Part shown: positions 1 through 7,792 of the stretch, piece by piece
Layout of the letters: every line of letters starts with the position of its first letter
Numbering within the stretch: position 1 is the stretch's first letter
Assembly (NCBI RefSeq): GCF_000526215.1
Contig: NZ_JAFQ01000004.1
Span: 7,378,001 to 7,442,000, forward strand
DNA from: Nocardia sp. BMG51109
GTDB taxonomy: Bacteria > Actinomycetota > Actinomycetes > Mycobacteriales > Mycobacteriaceae
Direction: 5' to 3'
Length of the DNA stretch: 64,000 nucleotides
Program-made: the position numbers and the translations under genes
The notes under the pieces: model-generated
The model's input: only the letters and a program-made list of their open reading frames with translations
The model's database searches: none
What the model was told of the DNA's origin: nothing

Positions 1-1212
1 GGCCGCCTGGTGACGGCCTACCGGACCGAGGGCCGCGGCCTGTCGGTTCCCGAATTCGCCGCCGCGGTGCTGGCCGACGTCACCGACGGCAACAAGGCCG
101 AACCGCAGGGGCCGCGGGACGTGGTGCTGTACGGCTTCGGCCGGATCGGGCGCCTGGTCGCCCGGCTGCTGATCGAGAAGGCCGGATCGGGCAACGGGCT
201 GAAGCTGCGGGCCGTGGTGGTGCGCAAGGGCGGCGCGGGCGATCTGGCCAAGCGCGCGTCGCTGCTGCGGCGCGATTCGGTGCACGGAAAGTTCGACGGA
301 ACCATCAAGGTCGACGCCGACAATGACACGATCATCGCGAACGGCAACGTGATCCGCTTCCTCTACAGCGACGATCCGGCGGCGATCGATTACACCGAAT
401 TCGGCATCGACGAGGCCATCCTGATCGACAACACCGGTAAGTGGCGCGATCGCGAAGGGCTGTCGAAGCATCTCCGGCCCGGCATCGCGAAGGTCGTTCT
501 CACCGCACCCGGTAAAGGCGACGTCCCGAATCTCGTGCACGGCGTCAATCACCGCGATCTGGATCCGTCGGACCGAATCGTCTCGTGCGCCTCGTGCACG
601 ACCAATGCGATCGTCCCGCCGCTCAAGGCGATGGACGACGAATTCGGCATCGTCCGCGGTCACGTGGAGACGGTGCATTCGTTCACCAACGACCAGAACC
701 TGCTGGACAACTTCCACAAGGCCGACCGGCGCGGCCGCTCCGCCCCGTTCAACCTGGTGCTCACCGAGACCGGCGCCGCATCCGCGGTCGCGAAGGCGAT
801 GCCGGACTTCAAGGCCAAGATCACCGGCAATTCGATTCGCGTCCCCACCCCGGACGTCTCGGTCGCGATCCTGAATCTGCACCTGGAGCGCGAAACCACG
901 AAAACCGAAGTGCTCGAATATCTTCGCCAGGTGTCGCTGGCCGGGCCGCTGAGCCGCAACCTCGACTACACCGCGGCCACCGATGTGGTCTCGAGCGATT
1001 TCATCGGCTCCCGCGCCGCCTCGATCGTCGATGCCAACGCCACCATCGTCGACGGCGACACGGCGATTCTGTATCTCTGGTACGACAACGAATTCGGCTA
1101 TTCGTGCCAGGTGGTGCGGACGGTGCAATACATCTCGGGAATCGAATATCCGACCTATCCACGGGAGCGCGCCGACGACCTTTCCACGCCCGTCACGGCC
1201 GACGCGCGCTGA
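1..1212 (+). CDS. Glyceraldehyde-3-phosphate dehydrogenase, long form, 5' end outside window
   Basis: NAD(P)-dependent oxidation of glyceraldehyde-3-phosphate to 1,3-bisphosphoglycerate, or the reverse in gluconeogenesis; cytosolic. The reading frame is open from base 1 and continues upstream. A GTG at 10 exists, but the residues before the Rossmann motif (GFGRIGR, about residue 42 counted from that GTG) belong to the N-terminal extension of the ~480-residue form typified by corynebacterial GapB, so the gene is truncated by the window edge. The catalytic cysteine sits in ASCTTN (about residue 196), followed by the usual THS-equivalent region VHSFT. The C-terminal half contains the WYDNEFGYS signature. 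It ends convergently with the LysR gene 42 bp away. Being the long form, it may be a secondary, gluconeogenic GAPDH; cofactor preference cannot be read from what is visible. Confidence 0.93.
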   Translation, partial: GRLVTAYRTEGRGLSVPEFAAAVLADVTDGNKAEPQGPRDVVLYGFGRIGRLVARLLIEKAGSGNGLKLRAVVVRKGGAGDLAKRASLLRRDSVHGKFDGTIKVDADNDTIIANGNVIRFLYSDDPAAIDYTEFGIDEAILIDNTGKWRDREGLSKHLRPGIAKVVLTAPGKGDVPNLVHGVNHRDLDPSDRIVSCASCTTNAIVPPLKAMDDEFGIVRGHVETVHSFTNDQNLLDNFHKADRRGRSAPFNLVLTETGAASAVAKAMPDFKAKITGNSIRVPTPDVSVAILNLHLERETTKTEVLEYLRQVSLAGPLSRNLDYTAATDVVSSDFIGSRAASIVDANATIVDGDTAILYLWYDNEFGYSCQVVRTVQYISGIEYPTYPRERADDLSTPVTADAR

Positions 1213-1253
1213 CCGGCCCGCCGGATCCGTGCACGCCGCCCGGTCCGGGGTGA

Positions 1254-2255
1254 TCAGCCGAACTCCACTCCCCCGTTCGGCACGCCGAGCGGTTTCGGCG
1301 GCGGCGGAACGGATTCCACCGCGGCGGTCGGCGCGGGTAACGGGGTGTCGGCGCCCAGCCCCTTCTCCGCCGCGGCGGTCCGTATCGCGTCCACGACCAG
1401 CAGCAGCGCGGCCCGGCGCGCCGTATTGGTGCGATAGGCGACCGAGACGGTCCGGGTGAGCACGTCGCCGAGCGCGACGATGTCCACCCCCGGCGGGCGC
1501 AGCGCCAGGCCCAGGTCGGAGACCAGCGTCACGCCCAGTCCGGACGCGACCATCGCCATCGCCGTCGCCTGTTCCTCCACCGCATGGTCGATCCGGGGTT
1601 GCAGGCCCGCGGACTGGAAGGCCAGCCGGGTGGCGTGCCCGAAGTGCGACCGGGCCGGCGCCAGGATCCACGGGTGCTCCGACAGTTCGGCCAGCGTCAC
1701 GCTGGCCGCCGGCACCGCACCGGCCGGGACGGCGGCATACAGCCGCTCGACCGCGATGATCGCCCGTTCCAGGCCGCGGTCCCAGGTCATCGGGTAATTC
1801 GAGTAGTCGAGGACGAAGGACAGGTCGAACGTGCCGTCGCGGACCGCGCCGGCCGTCGCCTCCGGCGGAAGTTCCTGCGTCCGCACCAGTATGCCCGGGT
1901 GGGTCCGGGCGAGGGTGGTGAGCGCGTCGGGCAGCAGACCGGATGCGACCGAAGCCCACACGCCGACAGTGATTTTCGCCGTCATCGATTCGCCGGCCTC
2001 CTCGAGGGCCTGGGTGGCGCGCTCGACGGAGGCGAGGATCTCCTCGGCGTGCTCGGCGAGCAGCACCCCGAGGTCGGTGAGTTGCACCCGGCGCCCCCGC
2101 CGCTCGAACAGGCGGGTGCCGACGTCACGTTCCAGCTGCGCGAGCTGCTGCGAGACCGCCGACGCGGTGTAGTGCAGCGCACCCGCGGCCGCCGTGATCG
2201 TCCCGCGCCGGTGCAATTCACGCAACATTCGCAGACGGGGCAGCGACAGGTCCAT
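1254..2255 (-). CDS. LysR-family transcriptional regulator
   Basis: DNA-binding regulator of 333 residues, the normal LysR length. The N-terminal winged helix-turn-helix covers about residues 4-62 (TITAAAGALHYTASAVSQQL) and is followed by the linker helix and a type 2 periplasmic-binding-fold effector domain (from about residue 90). The C-terminal ~25 residues are proline-rich and probably disordered. It is divergent from the amino-acid dehydrogenase gene starting at 2524, with 268 bp between the start codons. That arrangement is typical of a LysR regulator controlling its neighbour, so the dehydrogenase is the first candidate target. The effector cannot be predicted. Confidence 0.93.
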   Translation of the reverse strand: MDLSLPRLRMLRELHRRGTITAAAGALHYTASAVSQQLAQLERDVGTRLFERRGRRVQLTDLGVLLAEHAEEILASVERATQALEEAGESMTAKITVGVWASVASGLLPDALTTLARTHPGILVRTQELPPEATAGAVRDGTFDLSFVLDYSNYPMTWDRGLERAIIAVERLYAAVPAGAVPAASVTLAELSEHPWILAPARSHFGHATRLAFQSAGLQPRIDHAVEEQATAMAMVASGLGVTLVSDLGLALRPPGVDIVALGDVLTRTVSVAYRTNTARRAALLLVVDAIRTAAAEKGLGADTPLPAPTAAVESVPPPPKPLGVPNGGVEFG

Positions 2256-2523
2256 GGCACGAGCCTAAGGGCGACCGCGAAACCGCGCCGCTCGCGGAGC
2301 CGGCGGCGTGACCAGCGTGTTGTGCAGGAACCCTGAACACTGCCGTGAACAAACCGTAAATGGACGCGCGGACGGGTCCTCCCGCAGGCTGTGTGCAGGA
2401 CGCGAAGCATCGGCCGAGGACGACGAAGTCCGGACGGGAGAGATACGCGACCAGGCATTTCTTGTGGCGCGAGAACCGCAGTGGTGCAAGGACCGATACG
2501 AGCAGTGGAGGAGGTAGTTCGCC

Positions 2524-3780
2524 GTGACGACGATGCAGAACCCGGCCGGGGGCACGCCGGAGATGACAGCGCAGACCGTTCCGACGATTCCCTCGGCAGC
2601 GCCCGTCGCTCCCGCGGTCCGCCGGCCCGAACCGTATATGCGCCTGCAGTGGACGGATTCGCTCACCGGCGCGGTCGGCTACCTCGTCGTGCACACGCTG
2701 CGCGCCGGCCTGGCCACCGGCGGCACCCGGATGCGGGCCGGCTGCACGGTCAGCGAGGTCGAGGATCTGGCCCGCGGCATGGCGAACAAGACCGCCACCT
2801 TCGACCTGCCGGTCGGCGGCGCCAAGGGCGGGATCGACTTCGACCCCAAGGATCCGCGTGCCGTCGAGGTGCTGGAGCGTTTCTGTGAGGCCATGCGCCC
2901 GTGGATCGATGCGCACTGGGTGACCGCGGAGGACCTGGGCGTCCCGCAGCACCTGATCGACGAGGTCTTCGAGAAGCTCGGCCTCGGACAGAGCTACCAC
3001 GCCGCGATCCGCCGGGCCGCCGATCCGGCCGCCACCCTGGAACGTGTCCGGAGCGGACTGAACGCCGAGGTCGAGGGCGGATTCCTGTTGGGCGACGTGA
3101 TCGGCGGCTACGGAGTCGCGCACGCCTGCCTGGCCGCCGCGGTGTCCTGGGGCCAGTCGCCCGCCGGGACGACCGTCGCGATCCAGGGCGTCGGCACCAT
3201 GGGCGGGGCCGCGGCCTACTACCTGCACGAGGCCGGGATGAAGGTCACCACCGTCGCCGACGCCGCGGGCACCCTGCACAGCGCCGACGGCCTGGACGTC
3301 CCCGCGCTGCTGGAGCTGCGCGACGGCTACGGCGAGATCGACCGCTCCCGGCTGCCCGCGGGCGTCGAGCAGCTGCCGCGCAACGCGATCCTGGCCGCCG
3401 ACGCGGATATCCTTGTCCCGGCGGCGATCTCGTACGCGATCACGCCGGACAACTCGTTCGACGTGCGGGCCCGCATCATCGTCGAGGCCGCGAACGCCGC
3501 CACCACGCCGGAGGCGGAGGCCATGCTCGCCGCCCGCGGTGTCCCGGTGGTGCCCGACTTCGTGGCCAACGCCGGGGCCGTGGCCTGGGCCTGGTGGCTG
3601 CTGCTCGGCGAGGTCGACGACACCCCGGAGAACTCGTTCGACCGGCTGCGCACCATCATGCACAGCAAGGTGGCGCTGCTGCTGTCGGCGTGGACCGACC
3701 AGGGCGTCACCCCGCGCGAGACCGGCCACCGCTGGGCCGACGAGCCGGCGGCGGTCACCGCTCCGGTCGTCATCCCCTGA
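2524..3780 (+). CDS. Glu/Leu/Phe/Val dehydrogenase family protein
   Basis: NAD(P)-dependent oxidative deamination of an amino acid (leucine, valine, phenylalanine or glutamate) to the 2-oxo acid. 418 residues. The first ~40 are a low-complexity extension. The catalytic domain carries the family signature PVGGAKGGI with its substrate-binding and catalytic lysines (about residue 101), then a Rossmann domain with GVGTMGG (about residue 222). The GTG start follows a strong GGAGGAGG ribosome-binding site. The protein is longer than Bacillus-type leucine dehydrogenase (~365 residues), and the substrate cannot be assigned by eye. It is monocistronic, divergent from a LysR regulator, and followed by a short GC hairpin. 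A role in branched-chain or aromatic amino-acid catabolism is inferred. Confidence 0.9.
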   Translation: MTTMQNPAGGTPEMTAQTVPTIPSAAPVAPAVRRPEPYMRLQWTDSLTGAVGYLVVHTLRAGLATGGTRMRAGCTVSEVEDLARGMANKTATFDLPVGGAKGGIDFDPKDPRAVEVLERFCEAMRPWIDAHWVTAEDLGVPQHLIDEVFEKLGLGQSYHAAIRRAADPAATLERVRSGLNAEVEGGFLLGDVIGGYGVAHACLAAAVSWGQSPAGTTVAIQGVGTMGGAAAYYLHEAGMKVTTVADAAGTLHSADGLDVPALLELRDGYGEIDRSRLPAGVEQLPRNAILAADADILVPAAISYAITPDNSFDVRARIIVEAANAATTPEAEAMLAARGVPVVPDFVANAGAVAWAWWLLLGEVDDTPENSFDRLRTIMHSKVALLLSAWTDQGVTPRETGHRWADEPAAVTAPVVIP

Positions 3781-3793
3781 CCGCGACACGCCG

Positions 3794-3811
3794 CCCCGGG
3801 ACACACCGGGG
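3794..3811 (+). terminator. Short GC hairpin after the dehydrogenase
   Basis: CCCCGG and CCGGGG arms separated by six bases, 13 bp after the stop codon. There is no T tract. It is a weak candidate for a terminator, as is common in high-GC actinomycetes. Confidence 0.4.
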
Positions 3812-3861
3812 AGACGAGAAGACCGGCGGCGCAGCGGATCTTCCGGCGTGCTGTCACGCCC

Positions 3862-3935
3862 GTCATCCCGGCGTGCTTCGGCCGGAATCCCACAGATTTT
3901 GGTGAGGGATCCGGCCGGCGGTACGCCGGGATCAC
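3862..3935. repeat. Imperfect palindromic intergenic repeat, copy 1
   Basis: A 30-base arm (3862-3891) beginning GTCATCCCGGCGT is matched by an inverted arm at 3906-3935, whose reverse complement begins GTGATCCCGGCGT. Both arms contain GGCCGG followed by ATCCC, offset by one base. The 14-base loop is AT-richer. The whole would fold into a long hairpin. A related element lies at 16644-16725, which points to a dispersed palindromic repeat family. Confidence 0.7.
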
Positions 3936-4015
3936 GAAGAGGGACGAGGGCGACAGCGACGGCGGGACGGTGACGGGATGGCGGGGCGAGTGATGTTGCG
4001 GTACCGGCGGTGCCG

Positions 4016-5062
4016 TCACACGGGAGGTGTGACGACGCATTCCCAAGGCAGTTGCGGGAGTGGGTGATTCGGCAGGCCGATCGGATATCCGTCGACGCAA
4101 GCGGTGTCGAGATACAGCTTGGTGATGCGGTAGGCGTAGCCGTCGTGGTCATTGCCGTCGGCCGGGCGCATATCCCAGGCGAGCGGGTCGTGGCGCAGGG
4201 AACGAGCCCGGGCGCTTGTGCGTGGGTCGGTGAGCAGTTCGGCCCACAGTTCGTCGTCGGTCAGGGTCGCGATGCGGGCTGCCGCGGAGTCGTCGGCGGC
4301 GATGAGGTCGTCGACCATGCCGCGTACCGCGCCGTTGGCCAGTGCGGCGTCCCACGAGCACAGATAGGTCGCCTCCCCGATCGCGAGCTGTGCCAGGTAG
4401 CCGGCGGTGGCGCGGTCGGTGTGCACGGCGCCGTTCTCGACTCGCAGCCGGGCGAGGGTCCGCGGTGGGTTCTCGGTCAGGCGGCCGTGGGCGCGTCCGC
4501 TGCGCAGGAACGATTCGAGATGGTCCAGCTTCAGGGCGCCGGCGGGGGCGTGCAGGACCGACGGCCGTGCCCCGGACTCGGCGGCGAGGACGGCTTCGGC
4601 GTCGACATCGTATTCGGCCAGCAGCGGCGCCATATCGCGGATCCGCCGCGCGCCGAGGCGGTGATGATCCAGTCCGGCGAGGCCCTCGAAGGTGTGGCTG
4701 AACGGCAGATGGCCGACATCGTGCAGCAGCGCCGCGGCCCGGGCGACGTGGTCGCCGGGCGCGAAATGCGCCACCAGGGCCAGCAATCCGAGGCTGTGCT
4801 CGAGCCTGGAATAGGTCTGGTTGGTGGTCAGCACGGCCGCGCCGGCATGCGCTACGAACTGCAACCGGCGCACCGGCCAGGTGCGCAGCAGCCGCTGCTC
4901 CAGGGGCGTCAGCCGCACGTCGAGGGTCCACATCGGGTCGTGGTACCGGCCGCCACGGCCGAGAATGCCCGCGATTCCCGTGGTCGTGGCGGACGTGTCG
5001 AGGGTGTCGGGAGAGCCGTGGGTGTCGGGAGAGCCGTGGGTGTCGTATCCGGACGCTGTCAC
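4016..5062 (-). CDS. HD-domain metal-dependent phosphohydrolase
   Basis: 348-residue cytosolic protein of the HD superfamily, of the dGTPase/YdhJ-like type. Metal ligands are visible as RLEHSLG (His about 89) and ALLHDVGHLPFSH (His-Asp at about 114-115); a later HHR fits the remaining ligand set. Members hydrolyse phosphate esters such as (deoxy)nucleoside triphosphates, and the substrate here is unknown. The N-terminal ~30 residues are low complexity and contain a perfect six-residue duplication (HGSPDT twice) encoded by an 18-bp DNA repeat. If that segment is not translated, a later start near the MWTLDVRLTP motif is possible. It stands alone between the dehydrogenase and the transporter gene. 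Confidence 0.85.
   Translation of the reverse strand: MTASGYDTHGSPDTHGSPDTLDTSATTTGIAGILGRGGRYHDPMWTLDVRLTPLEQRLLRTWPVRRLQFVAHAGAAVLTTNQTYSRLEHSLGLLALVAHFAPGDHVARAAALLHDVGHLPFSHTFEGLAGLDHHRLGARRIRDMAPLLAEYDVDAEAVLAAESGARPSVLHAPAGALKLDHLESFLRSGRAHGRLTENPPRTLARLRVENGAVHTDRATAGYLAQLAIGEATYLCSWDAALANGAVRGMVDDLIAADDSAAARIATLTDDELWAELLTDPRTSARARSLRHDPLAWDMRPADGNDHDGYAYRITKLYLDTACVDGYPIGLPNHPLPQLPWECVVTPPV
5003..5038. repeat. Perfect 18-bp tandem duplication in the HD gene
   Basis: GGTGTCGGGAGAGCCGTG occurs twice head to tail (5003-5020 and 5021-5038), with a partial third copy after it. It lies in frame at the 5' end of the HD gene and adds six residues per copy. Confidence 0.9.
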
Positions 5063-5221
5063 ACCGTCCGTCCTATCCGACGTCGCGCCCGGGTGTCGAC
5101 AGATTTCTGCCTACCGCTGCCGTCCCGGCCGGCTTGCGGGTTTCACCCGCGGCGGACTCCCGGCCGACAGCGGTCCCACGGCCCTGGGGGCATCCCGCGG
5201 TCGGCACTACGGACACCGATG

Positions 5222-5262
5222 CGGGTGCGGGTTCGCCTGCGCGGCAGGCGAACCCGCACCCG
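5222..5262 (-). terminator. Strong hairpin terminator of the first SulP-CA gene
   Basis: A perfect 19-bp inverted repeat (5222-5240 with 5244-5262) with a three-base loop starts five bases after the stop codon of the upstream minus-strand gene. There is no U tract, but the position and stem strength fit a high-GC intrinsic terminator. Confidence 0.8.
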
Positions 5263-5267
5263 GCGGA

Positions 5268-7499
5268 TCAGACCGTGACCGGATCGGCGGCCTGGTCGGA
5301 ACGGTCGGCCACCTCACGGATCCCGTCGGTGGTGACCTCGAGGACGGTGGCCGAGGCGATATCGAAGAACAGGCCCGACACCGTCAGGCCGCGTTCGGCC
5401 ACCGCACGACGCACCACCGCATGATTCTCCAGAGTCCGCAGCTGAACCGCGACGTTGACCATGGCCAGCTGCGCGGCCTCGTCATACCCGGCCGCCGCCG
5501 CGGCCGCCCGCACCGGATGCCCGGCCCGGAAGACCTCCAAACTCGGCCGCCCGTGCGCGAGCCAGTCATCCAACCCCGGCCCCGCCGACGCACCCGACAG
5601 CAGCGCCTTCATCGCCCCGCACGAGGAATGCCCGCACACCACCACATTGCGCACCTTCAGGTTGTCCACCGCGAACGCCAGCGCCGCCTCCCCCGAGGCA
5701 TCCGACCCGTCGGCCGGATGCAGGTTGCCCACATTACGGACCGTGAACAGATCACCCGGACCACTGTTGGTGATCACATTCGGCACGATCCGCGAGTCCG
5801 CACACGTCAAGAACAACGAATGCGGATCCTGCTTGTCCCGCAACTCGTCCAGATGCGGCCGCACCACATGCGCATGACTGCGGTGATACGCCGCCACACC
5901 CGACGCGACCGGATCCGCACTGCGTTCCCGCCACGGCCCCAGCACCTCATCCAGCAGGCCACGCGCCGCACCCCGCTTCGGCGGGCCCTCCGTGGCATGC
6001 TCCATACGCGCGGTGCCGATCTCCACGAACTCGACCGTGCCGCCGGTGGATTCGTGCTGCCGGGTCCAGTCGTGAATGGCCTCGTAGGCGGCGTGGTCCA
6101 GGAAGTCCACCGTCAGCTCGACCAGCACGTCGGTGCCCGTGGGCACCTTCGCCAGCTCCTTGGTCAGCTTCGGCAGCGCCAGGAACGTGCAGGTGCCGTC
6201 CACGCTCACGATCCACCGGTCGGTGCCGGCGACCGCAGCGGCCTGCACCGACACCCGCACCACCCGCCACAGCAGCAGCACGAACGCCAGCGCCAGCCCG
6301 ATCAGCACCCCTTCGAGCAGGTTCAGGAACACCACCGACACGATCGTCACCAGATACACGGCCAGATCCCCGGTGCGCCGCGCCAGCCGGATGTGGGCGA
6401 GTTTCACCAGCTGGACACCGACCACGATCAACAGCCCGGCCAGCGCGGACTTCGGGATCTGCTGCACCACCGACACCAGCGCGATCGAGAACACCAGAAT
6501 CCACACACCGTGCAGGATCGCCGACGCCTGCGAACGCGCACCCACCGCGACATTGGTGGAACTACGCACGATCACACCCGTCACCGGCAGACCACCCAGC
6601 AGACCCGGGGTGGCATTCGCGGCGCCTTGGGCCATCAGCTCGCGGTCGAAGTTGGTGCGTTTACCGGTGTGCATCTTGTCCACCGCGACCGCCGACAGCA
6701 GGCTCTCCACGCTGGCGATCAACGCGATCGTCAGCACCGCCAGCGCGACCGCGCCCCAGTCGCCGGAGGGCATTCCGGGTAGTCCGATCGCGTCGAACAG
6801 CGACCCGTCGATCTCGATGCGGGCCACGTCGCCCGGCAGTGTCATCGCCAGCAGGGTGCCGGCCAATACCGCGACCAGCTGGCCCGGAATCATCCGCACC
6901 CGTTGCGGCACCCACCGCCACGCCACGATGATGCCGATCACGACGACGCCGATCAGCACCGCGCTAGCGTCCAGGTGCAGCAGCTGACTCGGCAGTTCGG
7001 TCAGGTTCTCGAATGCCGAACTGCGTGACGACCCACCCAGCAGCACATGCACCTGCTGCAACGCGATCGTCACACCGATACCCGCCAGCATGGCGTGCAC
7101 CACCACCGGCGCGATCGCCAGCGCCGCCCGCGCGATCCGGCTCAGCCCGAACAGGATCTGCAGGATGCCGGCCGCCACGGTGATGAAACACGTGACCTTC
7201 CAACCGAATTGGTGGATGGTTTCGGCGACGACGACGGTCAGGCCGGCGGCGGGACCGCTGACCTGCAACGGTGACCCGCCCAGGAAACCCACGACGATAC
7301 CGCCGATCGCCGCCGCGATCAGGCCGGCGGCGACGGGGGCATCGGAGGCAATCGCAATGCCCAGCGACAACGGCAGGGCGACGAGGAACACCACGATCGA
7401 GGCGGGCAGATCGTAGCGCGTAATCGAAGACAGACGATCGGACCAGGAACTCTCCGGTGAGTTCGCCGATCTGACAGACGAATCGGTGTCGGTGGACAT
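5268..7499 (-). CDS. SulP-family anion transporter fused to beta-carbonic anhydrase (copy 1)
   Basis: 743 residues. The N-terminal membrane domain (about 25-410, roughly a dozen hydrophobic helices) is SulP/SLC26-type. A STAS domain follows (about 425-515), and then a beta-class carbonic anhydrase (about 540-735). The anhydrase keeps its zinc ligands: CADSR (Cys about 566) and the GHSSCG His-Cys pair (about 624-627), so it should be catalytic. SulP proteins move bicarbonate, sulfate or other anions; fusion to an anhydrase suggests coupling of HCO3- flux to CO2 hydration at the inner face of the membrane. The start codon follows AAGGAG. A paralogue with the same domain order lies immediately upstream on the same strand. 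Three direct repeats at 7623-7650 probably control it. Confidence 0.95.
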   Translation of the reverse strand: MSTDTDSSVRSANSPESSWSDRLSSITRYDLPASIVVFLVALPLSLGIAIASDAPVAAGLIAAAIGGIVVGFLGGSPLQVSGPAAGLTVVVAETIHQFGWKVTCFITVAAGILQILFGLSRIARAALAIAPVVVHAMLAGIGVTIALQQVHVLLGGSSRSSAFENLTELPSQLLHLDASAVLIGVVVIGIIVAWRWVPQRVRMIPGQLVAVLAGTLLAMTLPGDVARIEIDGSLFDAIGLPGMPSGDWGAVALAVLTIALIASVESLLSAVAVDKMHTGKRTNFDRELMAQGAANATPGLLGGLPVTGVIVRSSTNVAVGARSQASAILHGVWILVFSIALVSVVQQIPKSALAGLLIVVGVQLVKLAHIRLARRTGDLAVYLVTIVSVVFLNLLEGVLIGLALAFVLLLWRVVRVSVQAAAVAGTDRWIVSVDGTCTFLALPKLTKELAKVPTGTDVLVELTVDFLDHAAYEAIHDWTRQHESTGGTVEFVEIGTARMEHATEGPPKRGAARGLLDEVLGPWRERSADPVASGVAAYHRSHAHVVRPHLDELRDKQDPHSLFLTCADSRIVPNVITNSGPGDLFTVRNVGNLHPADGSDASGEAALAFAVDNLKVRNVVVCGHSSCGAMKALLSGASAGPGLDDWLAHGRPSLEVFRAGHPVRAAAAAAGYDEAAQLAMVNVAVQLRTLENHAVVRRAVAERGLTVSGLFFDIASATVLEVTTDGIREVADRSDQAADPVTV

Positions 7500-7622
7500 A
7501 TTTCTCCTTCACCAGGCCGGGTGGGGCCGGTCCAGTCGGTCGAACATGTTCTCCAGGCATCGAAAGCGAGCTGCGGGACCACTCTGTCCGACAGCCACCC
7601 GGAAGTGAGGCTGAGATTAATA

Positions 7623-7650
7623 GTAAAGACTTAGCAAAGCCTGAGAAAAG
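7623..7650 (-). promoter_or_regulatory. Three 11-bp-spaced direct repeats upstream of SulP-CA copy 1
   Basis: On the minus strand, CTTTTC-N5-CTTTGC-N5-CTTTAC runs with exact 11-bp spacing and then reads TATTA, giving a possible -10 element TACTAT. The same module lies upstream of SulP-CA copy 2, and a two-repeat version lies upstream of the CBS/ArsB-type unit. Direct repeats of about one helical turn are typical of OmpR/PhoB-type response-regulator sites; the regulator is not in this window as far as can be seen. Confidence 0.7.
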
Positions 7651-7718
7651 GGTAGTTAGGCTAGGACACGATCTACACTCGCGTGATTGCCCTCACATCC
7701 GCGGGCCCCACAATGCAA

Positions 7719-7749
7719 CAACGCCCCGGGAGCTCACCCCGGGGCGTTG
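7719..7749 (-). terminator. Hairpin terminator of the second SulP-CA gene
   Basis: A perfect 12-bp stem (CAACGCCCCGGG at 7719-7730 with its complement at 7738-7749) and a 7-base loop lie about 45 bp after the stop codon of the gene ending at 7793. Confidence 0.8.
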
Positions 7750-7792
7750 CCCGACCCGCCGCTCCCGGCCGTCGCCCGCGGCCGGGACCTCC

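Noticed and set aside
2333..2350. TGAACA direct repeats as a LysR site upstream of the dehydrogenase
   Set aside because: Two six-base matches 12 bp apart are too weak and are not in the LysR T-N11-A form.
2218..4152. 644-residue minus-strand frame over the dehydrogenase
   Set aside because: Opposite a well-supported gene, with low-complexity composition.
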